Below, one piece after another: positions 51,901 to 63,900 of a stretch of DNA of 64,000 nucleotides. A program made the position numbers and the translations under genes. The notes under the pieces were generated by a model. It had not been told where the DNA came from, ran no database searches, and saw only the letters and a list, made by a program, of their open reading frames with translations. The number at the start of each line of letters is the position of its first letter. Position 1 is the first letter of the stretch. Source of the stretch: GWB2-37-7 sp942492835 (lineage in GTDB: Bacteria; Bacillota; Clostridia; Lutisporales; Lutisporaceae); the NCBI GenBank assembly GCA_942492835.1, contig OW818645.1:1-64000 (forward strand), in the 5' to 3' direction.

Positions 51901-54900
51901 AAAATATACCAGCTATAGTTAATACGCCGATTGGTAAACCTTTAAACAATAATATATTCTATATACTAGATAAAGACAGGAAGCTGTGTCCACTAGGAAA
52001 AATCGGAGAGCTATATATAGGTGGAGACGGCATCACAAGAGGCTACTTAAACAAGCCAGAGCTTACTTTGGAAAAGTTTGTAGACAATCCATTTGATGGC
52101 ACTATAATGTACAAGACTGGCGACTTGGGTAGATGGTTGGCTGATGGCAATATGGAGTTTTTGGGAAGAGCTGATAACCAAGTAAAAATAAGAGGCTTTA
52201 GAATTGAGCTTGGTGAAATAGAAAATCGTCTATTGGAATATGACAAAGAAAATGAAGACACTCTCATTAAAGAAGCAGTTGTAATAGATCGAAGCTTCCC
52301 AGATGGAAGCAAGTTCCTTTGCGGTTATATTGTGCATGATAAAGATATTGATATAAAAGGGCTGAAGAATTATTTGAGGCAAGAGCTTCCTGATTATATG
52401 GTTCCGACCTGTTTTGTGAAGATTGAAAAGCTGCCCTTGACACCTAATGGCAAAGTAGACAGGAAAGCATTACCTGAGCCTGATATCTCAGCGGTTATAG
52501 CTAGCGATTATGAAGCACCTAGAAATAAAATAGATGAAAAACTAGTATGGATATGGCAGAAGGTATTAGGAATAGAGAGCATTGGTATTAATGACAATTT
52601 CTTCGATTTAGGCGGAAATTCTATGAAGGTTATAGGAATTACCACTAACATTCACAAGGAATTAAATGTAGAGGTACCTCTTGGAGAAATTTTCAGAACA
52701 CCAACAATCAAAGCATTATCAGAGTATATAAGAGATTCAGCCCAAAATATCTATGCTGCAATTGAGCCAGTAGAACAGAGGGCTTATTACCCTATGTCCT
52801 CAGCACAAAAACGTGTATTTACACTACAGCAATTTGATTTAGAAAGTATTACATATAATATGCCTTTACCAATGATTATAGATGGAAGTTTAGATATAAG
52901 TCATATAAAAGACACCTTCAGTAAGCTTATTGAAAGACATGAAGCATTCAGAACTATCTTTATGCTTACAGATGAAGGACCAGTACAAAGTATCCAAGAA
53001 AAAGTAGATTTTGATGTAGATTACATGGAAGCATCAGAGGATAAAGTAGAGGACATTTTGCAAAGCTGGATCAAGCCCTTTGATTTGAGCAAGGCACCTC
53101 TTTTGAAAGTAGGCGTAATAAAGCTTAAAGAAGATAAATATATACTATTCTGTGATATGCATCATATTATTTCAGATGCTGTATCTACAGATATTTTAAC
53201 AAAAGAATTTTTTGAAATATACAGTGGTATGGAGTTGCCATCTCTGAAAATACAATATAAGGACTATGCGGTATGGCAAAATAATCTTTTAGAGTCTGAT
53301 ATTATGAAAAAACAAGAGGTATACTGGTTGAACAAATTTACCAATTCAGAAATACCTGTGCTTAGTATGCCTACAGACTATCCAAGACAATATATGCAGA
53401 GCTTTGAGGGAGAGCTTTTAAGCTATAAGCTAAATGAAGGGTTGACATCAAGGCTTAGAGAAATTGCTAAAAAAACAGAAACAACACTTAACATGGTTCT
53501 CTTATCAGTATATAATGTACTGCTTGCAAAATATTCTGGGCAGGAAGATATAATAGTTGGAAGTCCTATTGCAGGACGACCTCATGCAGACTTAGAAGAT
53601 ATTATTGGAATGTTTGTAAATACATTGGCTATAAGAAATTATCCTGAATTCTACAAATCCTTTAGTGAATTCTTGCAGGAAGTGAAGGAAAATTGTTTGG
53701 AAGCTTATGAAAATCAGGACTATCAATTTGAAGAACTGGTAGATAAGCTAAATAGCAGTTCAAATGGAAGCCTACGAAGGGATTTAAGTAGAAACCCAAT
53801 TTTTGATGTGGTGTTTAGTATGCAAAATATATCATCAATTCATAGTGGTAATGCTATGCAAAATACCGATAATGGTCTAAATCTAAATCTAAATCTTTAT
53901 CCACTTAATTATAAAATATCTAAATTTGATATGACTTTAGAAGCGGTAGAGACTGAAGACAGCATAATGCTTAACCTAGAATATTGCAATAAGCTTTACA
54001 AGAGAGAAACCATGGAAAGATTTATAGGTCATTTTGAGATGGTTGCAACAGCAATAACAGATGATCCTGATGTTCCTTTGCATGAAATTAATATATTAAG
54101 TGAGAAAGAAAAGCAGCAGGTACTTGTAGAATTTAACAATACAAAAGCAGATTATCCAAAGGATAAAACAATACATCAGCTATTTGAACAAAAAGTAGCC
54201 AAAACCCCTGAAAATATAGCTGTAATATATGAAGAACGAACGATGACCTACAAAGAATTGGATATATGCTCAAACCAATTGGCAAGAACTCTAAGAGAAA
54301 AGGGCGTAAAACCAAATAATATTGTGGGAATAATGGTAGAGCGATCCTTTGAGATGATAATTGGGATAATGGGAATTCTAAAGGCTGGAGGAGCATATCT
54401 ACCAATAGACCCAGAATATCCAGAGGATAGAATAAAATATATTCTTGACGATAGCAAGACGGAGATACTTTTAACACAAGGAAAATATATAAACAAGGTG
54501 GAGTTTGCTGGTGAAGTACTAAACTTGGAGAGTAAGCAAAGCTATGCAAATGAAGGGGCTAAGCTAAGTAATATAAATTCACCAAGAGATTTAGCATACA
54601 TATTATATACCTCTGGATCAACAGGAAATCCAAAGGGAGTAATGATAGAGCATGAAAGTGCAGTAAATACATTGATTGAAACTGAAAGAAATTTCCCATT
54701 AGCAGAGGAAGATGTATATTTACTAAAGACAACCTATACCTTTGATGTATCGGTTATGGAGATATTTGTTTGGTTTATAGGAAAGGGAAAGCTAGCTATA
54801 TTAAAGCCTGGGGACGAAAAGGATATAAGCGAAATATTAAATGCAATAGAAAGATACAAAATAACACATATAAATTTTGTACCATCAATGTTGAACTTGT

Positions 54901-57900
54901 TTTTAGAAGGATTAGATGATGGAAATGTGAACAAAACTAGCAGCTTAAAATATGTAGTTGCAGGTGGAGAAGTAATAACAAAGGAATTATTGAACAGATT
55001 CAAAAAGCTAATAAAAACTGCTAGTCTGGAAAATATATATGGTCCAACAGAAGCAACAGTATACGTTACAAAATATTCACTAAAGAATGCTGATAAGGAC
55101 ATAAAAAGTATACCAATAGGAAAGCCAACAAGTAATATAAAGGCATATATAATAGATAAAAATAATAATTTACAGCCTATAGGAATCCAAGGTGAGCTAT
55201 GCTTTTCAGGTATTGGTCTAGGAAGAGGATACCTAAATAGACCAGAGCTGACAGCAGAAAAATATATAGAAAATCCATTTGTCTCTGGAGAGAGAATGTA
55301 TAAGACAGGTGACTTAGCAAAGTGGTTACCAGATGGAAATATAGAATTCTTAGGCAGAATAGACCACCAAGTAAAAATAAGAGGCTTTAGAATAGAGCTG
55401 GGAGAAATAGAAAATCAACTATTAAAGTATGAGGGTATTAGTGAAGTAATTATAGTGGCAAAAGAGGATAATAAGGGAAGTAATTACTTAATTGGATATA
55501 TATGTGGAGAAAGAGAATACAGCGTAAGTGAGCTAAGAGAACACTTGGCAAAGGAATTGCCAGAATACATGATACCATCATACTTTGTACAGCTAGACAA
55601 GCTACCCTTAACATCAAACGGAAAGGTAAATAGAAAAGCACTACCAGAGCCTGCTGCAAGTGTTGTATCTACAGGAGTAGAATACAAAGCACCAAGAAAC
55701 AACACAGAAGAAAAATTGGCAGCCATTTGGAAAGAGGTACTCGGTGTAGAAAAGATAGGTATCAATGATAGCTTCTTTGAGCTGGGAGGACATTCGCTAA
55801 AGGCAACAAGCTTAGTTGCAAAGATGCATAAGGTATTGAATGTAGAAGTGCCGCTAAAGGAGATATTTATAGCACCCACAATAAAAGGAATATCAGAATA
55901 CATTAAGGGTAGCAAAGAAAGCATATACTCATCAATAGAGCCAGTGGTAGAAAAAGAATATTATGAGATGTCATCAGCACAAAAGAGGATATATACACTA
56001 CAACAATTAGATCTAAATAGTACCAGCTACAACATGCCTGGAGTATTGGTTTTAGAGGGAAACTTAGATGTAGAGCAGTTAAAAGAAGCCTTTAATAATC
56101 TAATACAGAGACACGAAGCGTTAAGAACCAGCTTCGAGGTAGTTGAAGAAGGATTAATACAGAAGGTACATAAGAAAGTAGAATTTGAGATAGAGGAGTA
56201 TAAGGCAGAAGAAGACAATGAAATAGAAGAGATAATAAAAAGCTTCATAAGAGCCTTTGATCTGTCTAAAGCACCACTTCTAAGAGTGGGGCTTGTTAAG
56301 GTGCATACTAACAAGCATATAATGATGTATGACATACACCATATAATATCAGATGGAACTTCCGTCGGAATACTTGTGGAGGAATTCTCAAAAGCATATG
56401 CAGGAGAAGAACTAACAGCACTAAGGATACAGTATAAGGATTTTTCAGAGTGGCAAAATGAATCGTTTAAAAGTGACAGTATAAAGAAACAGGAAAAGTA
56501 CTGGTTAAAGCAGTTTGAAGGAGAAATATCTGTATTAAACCTTCTGACAGACTATCAAAGACCAGCATTACAAAGCTTTGAGGGAGATTCTATACAATTT
56601 GAGATAGGGTTGGAGTTTACAAATAAGCTAAGACAAATAGCTAAAGCTACAGGAAGTACCATGTATATGGTATTACTAAGTGCGCTTAATATACTATTGT
56701 CAAAATACAGTGGACAAGAAGATATAATAGTTGGAACTCCAATAGCAGGAAGACCTCATGCAGACCTAGAGAATATCATAGGAATGTTTGTAAATACCTT
56801 AGCAATGAGGAACCATCCTAGTGGAGAAAAGACCTTTATAGAGTTTTTAAGAGAAGTAAAGGAGAATGCACTAGGAGCATATGAGAATCAGGATTATCAA
56901 TTTGAAGAACTGGTGGAGAAGCTGAGTTTAGCAAGAGACTTTAGTAGGAATCCACTATTTGATGTAATGTTTGCACTACAAAATATGGATATGGGAGAAT
57001 TAGTAGTAAAAGATATAAAGATAAAACCATATAAGTCAGAAAATATGATATCAAAATTTGATATAACCATGAATGCAGTAGAATTAGAAAATAGCATAAG
57101 CATAGACTTACAATACTGTACGAAGCTATTTAACAGGACTACGATAGAGAGAATGCACAAACACTTAGATAACATAATACAGATAGTGACAGAAAATATA
57201 GATATAAAATTATCAGATGTAGAGATACTGACAAAAGAAGAAAAACAACAAATATTAACTGACTTTAATAACACAAAAGCAGACTATCAAAAGGAAAAGA
57301 CAATACACCAATTGTTTGAGGAGCAAGTAAAGAGAACCCCTGATGATATAGCAGTAATATTTGAAGACAATAAGCTTACCTATCGGGAGTTAAACGAGAG
57401 AGCAAATCAATTGGCAAGGATACTAAGAGACAAGGGAGTAGTAACTGACAGTATAGTAGGTATAATGGTAGATCGATCCTTAGAGATGATAGTAGGTATA
57501 GTAGCTATCTTAAAAGCAGGAGGAGCATATCTGCCCATAGATCCAGAGTATCCTAAAAATCGTATTATTTCCATGCTAAATGACAGCAATGCATTAATGC
57601 TATTAACAAAAGAAGAAATAATAAAGGATATTTCATTCACTGTTCTACAGAAACAAAACACTAGGGATGCTAATATTGCAGTAACAGAAAAACGTGCACA
57701 GATAACAAATCTTTGCAGTATTCCTATACCTGATAGAACCTTGGTTAATTATGAAAAATACCATAAATACATTGGATTGGGAATGGCTAAGAACAGTGTA
57801 TCAATACAGGCAACCAGGGGCTGCCCATATAATTGTGCATTCTGTCATAAAATATGGCCTAAAAAACATATAGTGAGACCTGCGGAGCATATATTCCAAG

Positions 57901-60900
57901 AGGTTGAAATGTACTATAAGGTTGGAATCAGAAGGTTTGTGTTCATAGATGATATCTTTAACTTAGATATGGAAAACAGCAGTAAATTTCTTAAAATTAT
58001 TATAGAGAAAGGTTATAAAATACAACTATACTTTCCAAATGGTTTAAGAGGAGACATTCTTACAACGGAATATATTGATTTAATGGTTAAGGCAGGAATG
58101 GTTAACCTCTCTTTAGCATTGGAAACTGCATCCCCAAGACTACAAAAATTAGTCGGTAAAAATATGAATCTTGAGAAACTTAAAGCAAACATAGAGTATA
58201 TTCTAGGAAAATATCCTCATGTTATAGTTGAATTGGAATCAATGCTAGGTTTTCCAACTGAAACCGAGGAAGAAGCATTAAAAACCCTTGAATTTATTAA
58301 AAGCTTAAAATGGATGCATTTCCCATATGTGCATTTACTAAAGATTTATCCTAATACTGATATGGCTAAACTGGCAATAGAAAATGGTATTTCTATAGAA
58401 ACTATTGAAAACTCAGATAGCCTTGCATATCATGAATATACAGAAACTATGCCATTTTCAAAAAGTTTTACTATGGAATTTCAAGCTGAATTTTTAAATA
58501 ACTACTTCTTAAATAAGGAAAGGTTACTATATGTACTGCCGCATCAAATGAAGGTGTTGACAGAAAGTGAACTCATACAGAAATATAACAGTTATTTACC
58601 TGTAGATATACGATCCTTTTCTGAACTTTTAACTCAAATGGACATTTCACAAGAAGAATTAGGTGATGTAAGATTTGTAGATGAAAGCTATGGTGTAGTT
58701 CCAAATTTCAATGAAAAAATACAAAAATATTTTCCTGTAAAAAAACATACTGATAAGTCATTAAGGATATTGTTACTTGATCTTTCGCAATATTTCTCCA
58801 GTGATACTCAAATGGTATATGACGTTATTGAAGCACCATTAGGAGAAATGTATCTCCTAACATATGTTAATGAAAAATATGGAGATAAGATTTTTGGTAA
58901 GATAGCGAAACCAAGAATAGATTTTGATAGTTATGATGAATTAAAGGTATTAATAGAAGATTTTAGACCAGATATTATTGGTATAAGAAGTATGACATTC
59001 TATAAAGACTTTTTCCATAAAACTATATCAATTATTAGAAATTGGGGAATCAAAGTTCCTATTATAGCTGGTGGCCCTTATGCTACCAGTGATTATAAAG
59101 TTTTGCTGAAAGATAGGAATATAGACTTGGCTATTCTAGGTGAAGGAGAAGTTACATTTGGAGAACTGATTGGAGCGATATTAAAAAATGAAAATAAGCT
59201 GCCAGAGAAAGGTATTTTAAATACAATACCTGGCATAAGTTTCATTAAAGAAGATAAAAATTCTTCATTAGATAGTGCAAGTAGAGAAATAATATTATTA
59301 GACAGAATAAGTGAAGCATTAATAAAAGAATCAAGTGAAAATCTGGTGAACACAACAACATCAGACAAACCACTGTATGTAATTTATACATCTGGATCTA
59401 CAGGAAAACCTAAGGGAGTAGTTATTACACACAGAAATCTAGTAAATCTAATAAACTTCGAATATAAGAATACAAATATAAACTTTAATGAGAAGGTACT
59501 TCAATTTGCATCATTCTGTTTTGATGTTTCTGCACAAGAGATATTTTCAACACTTTTGGCAGGAGGAAACCTATTTCTAGTAAGAAATGACCAAAGAAGT
59601 AATATTGAATGGTTATTTAAATATATAGAAAGAAATGAAATAAAAAATATATTCTTGCCTACAGCATTTCTTAAATTTATATCCAGTGAAGAAGCTTATG
59701 TAAGAATGCTTCCTGCTATTGTAGAACAAATAATAACAGCAGGCGAGCAGTTATTTATCACAGATATATTAAGAAAACATATGAAAGAAAACAAGATATG
59801 TCTACACAATCATTATGGACCTACAGAAACACACGTTGTATCAACATACTTAATAGACTGCAATAAGGAAATAGAACCAATGCTTCCAATAGGAAAGCCA
59901 ATATCTAATACAAAAATATATATAATAGATAAAAACAATACTCTACAACCAATAGGAATAGCAGGAGAACTATGCATAGCAGGAGATGCACTAGGAAGAG
60001 GATATCTGAATAGACCAGAACTAACAGCAGAAAAGTTTGTGGACAACCCATTTGATCCAGAAACAAAAATGTATAAGACAGGAGATCTAGCAAGATGGCT
60101 GCCAGATGGAAACATAGAATTCTTAGGAAGGATAGACCATCAAGTTAAGATAAGAGGCTTTAGAATAGAGCTTGGAGAAATAGAGAGCAAACTGCTTAAT
60201 CATGATGCAGTAAAAGAAGCTATGGTATTAGCGAGAGATGATAATAGCGGAAGTAAGTATCTATGTGCATATGTAGTAGGAGAAAGAGAGCTATCAATAT
60301 CTGAGTTAAGAGAGCATATATCAAAAGAGCTACCTGACTACATGATACCAACATACTTTATACAGCTTGACAAGATGCCGTTAACAACAAATGGAAAGAT
60401 AGACAGAAAAGCATTACCTGGTCCTGATGGAAATATAACTACAGGAACAGAATATGTAGCACCACGCAATGAATTAGAAGAAAAGTTAACAAACATATGG
60501 AGCGAAGTATTAAGCGTAGAAAAAGTCGGAATAAATGATAACTTCTTTGAGCTAGGGGGACATTCTCTTAAAGCTATAAATGTGATAGCAAAAATTCACA
60601 AAGTAATAAATGTAGCAGTACCTTTAAGAGAAATATTTGAAACTCCTACAATAAAGAGCTTAGCAAAATACATAGAAGGTAGTACTAGAAGTACTTTAGG
60701 AAATGAAAATCGCATTCTTTTAATGAGAGAAGGCACTGACAACACTAGAAATCTTTTCTTGATTCATGATGGTAGTGGAGATATATCTGGTTATCTAGAA
60801 CTTATCAATAATCTTGATAATACTCTAAGCTGCTGGGGTGTTAAGGCAGGAATTAAAGGAAGTGTTGCACCATACAATACAACTATTGAAATGCTTGCCA

Positions 60901-63900
60901 AGGACTATATTGATAATATAAAAGCTATACAGCCAAAAGGTCCATATTTATTAGGTGGCTGGAGTATGGGTGGCACAATTGCATATGAAATATCAAAGCA
61001 GCTTGAACAAGCTAAAGAAGAAGTATCTTTGACTCTTATAGACTCATATCCTCCAGAATCGCAAGTTAGAATGAGTTGGGCTCAAATAACTCTTGAAGGA
61101 GAAAAGACACTTACAACTATGCTTGTAAATAGCAGAGAAGTAAGAGAAGAGATTATTAAGGCTGATACAATAGAAAAAATATGGGAAACAATATTAGAAT
61201 ATGTCGGAAAATCAGATATAGAACTGGAAAGAATCAGCTTGATGTTACCAAGTATTATAGTCAAACTGATACCCGAACAGGAACAAAGAAATGTGAAAGA
61301 CTTTATAAGTAGACTTAATATTATACGTACCTTATTCACTGCTAGTGAACTATATACCTCCGAAGAACGCATAAAGGCTTCGGTTTACCTAGTTAAAGCC
61401 TCTGAAAGCACTGAACTTAACGTAGAATACTGGAATCAAATAAGTGAAATGCCTTTACAAGTAAGCGAAATTGATGGAGATCACTTCAGTATTATGAAGG
61501 GAGAGAGAGCAGAAAAGCTGGCTGTACTGCTTAATAAAATATATGAACAACCACAAGAGGAAGAAAAGCATCAGGTGCTTGTAGAGTATAACAATACAAA
61601 AGCCAAATATCCAAAGAATAAAACCCTACATCAGCTATTTGAAGAGCAAGTAGAGAAGACACCTGATAATATAGCAGTAGTATATGAGGATAAACAGCTT
61701 ACGTATAAAGAACTGAATGAGAGCGCAAATCAGATTGCAAGACGACTAAGAGCAATGGGCGTAGAAGAAGAATGTATAGTAGCAATAATGGTAGATCGTT
61801 CACTGGAGATGATAGAAGGATTAATAGGTATTCTTAAAGCAGGAGGAGCATACCTTCCAATAAATCCTGAATACCCAATTGACAGAATACAATATACACT
61901 TGAGGATAGCGGAGCCAAAGTACTTCTGACAGAGAGCAGACTAAAGGAAAATATAAGCTATGACGGTGAGATATTAACATTAGATGAAAAAGACATTGAT
62001 AATGAAGCTAAAACTAATTTAAATATAGAAGTAAAATCGAATAATCTAGCCTACATAATATATACATCAGGAACAACCGGCAAGCCAAAAGGAGCAATGA
62101 TAGAACATAGAAATGTTGTTAGCTTGATGTTTAATGACGGAGCGTTATTTGACTTTACAGAAAAAGATGTATGGACAATGTTCCACTCATACTGCTTTGA
62201 TTTTTCAGTATGGGAAATGTATGGAGCATTATTATATGGAGGTAAACTGGTTGTAATACCAAGGTTTGTTGCAACTGATACATCAGACTATCTTAAAGTA
62301 CTACAAGAGCAAAAAGTAACAGTATTGAACCAGACACCATCAGCATTCTATAGGCTAATTAAAGAAGATGGAAAGTCTGACAAAGCAGATTTATGTATAA
62401 GGTATATAATATTTGGCGGTGAAGCATTAAAGCCCGGTATGTTAAAGAGCTTCTATCAGAAGTATCCAATTACAAAGCTTATAAATATGTATGGAATAAC
62501 CGAAACTACTGTACATGTAACCTACAAAGAAATAACAGAAGAAGACATAAATCTGAATATTAGCAATATAGGAAAAGCAATTCCAACCCTAACAACCTAT
62601 ATAATGGATAAAAACAAAGAATTACTTCCTATAGGAGTACCAGGAGAGCTATGTGTAGGAGGGTATGGAGTAGGAAGAGGATATCTAAAGAGACCAGAAT
62701 TAACAGCAGAAAAGTTCATAGATAATCCATTTGAACGGGGAGAAAAGCTATATAGATCAGGTGATTTAGTAAAATTGCTGACGGATGGAAATATGGAATA
62801 CCTAGGAAGAATAGATAACCAAGTAAAAATAAGGGGTTTTAGAGTAGAGCTTGGAGAGATAGAAAATAAGCTTTTAACCCATGAAGCAGTAAAAGAAGCA
62901 GTGGTAATAGCAAGAGATGACAATACTGGGAGCAAGTACTTATGCTCATATATTGTAGCTAGTAAAGAAATTAAAATATCAGATATAAGAGAGCATCTAT
63001 CAAAAGCTTTACCTGATTACATGATACCATCCTACTTCATACAACTAGATGAACTACCATTAACAGTAAATGGAAAGATTAATAGAAAAGCATTACCAGA
63101 GCCTGATGGAAATATAACTACAGGAACAGAATATGCAGCTCCAACTAATAAAACAGAAGAGAAGCTTGCGGCGATATGGCAAGAAGTATTGGGTATAGAA
63201 AAAGTTGGAATCAACGATAATTTCTTTGAGCTGGGAGGACATTCCCTCAATGCTGCCAATATACTCACGCAGATTCAAAAAGAGTTAAATGCAGCTATAT
63301 CTTACAAAATGCTGTTTGCGATGCCGACCATCAAAGAAATAGCTAAGCAATTACAGCCTGCTGTTAAAAATGCATACCCAGAAATCGTGCCAACAGAGGA
63401 GAAAGAATACTATCCAGCTTCCTCTGCTCAAAAGAGAATGTTTATATTGCAGTCTATGAGCCCAAAGAGTACAAGTTATAATATTCCTATGCCAATTTTG
63501 ATAGAAGGCCCATTGGCCAGGACAAAGCTGGAGGAAATACTAAATAAAATAGCCTCAAGGCATGAAGTATTGCGTACTACCTTTAAATTTACAGAAGAAG
63601 TGCTTCTGCAAAAGGTTCATAAAGACATTGCGCTTAGAATTACTTATATTGAAATGCATGAAAGAGAAGTAGAAGCTTTCTTTCAACGCTTTGTGAGACC
63701 CTTTGACTTGAGCAAGCTTCCACTATTTAGAGTAGCCTTGGTCAAAATAGCTCATCAAAAGCATATACTATTGCTTGATATGCACCATGCTGTTTCAGAC
63801 GGCACTTCTTTAGGCATATTGATTAAAGAATTTATAGAGCTATATGAGGGCTATGAGCTTCCAAAGCTAAAAATACAATATAGGGATTATGTGGTTTGGC

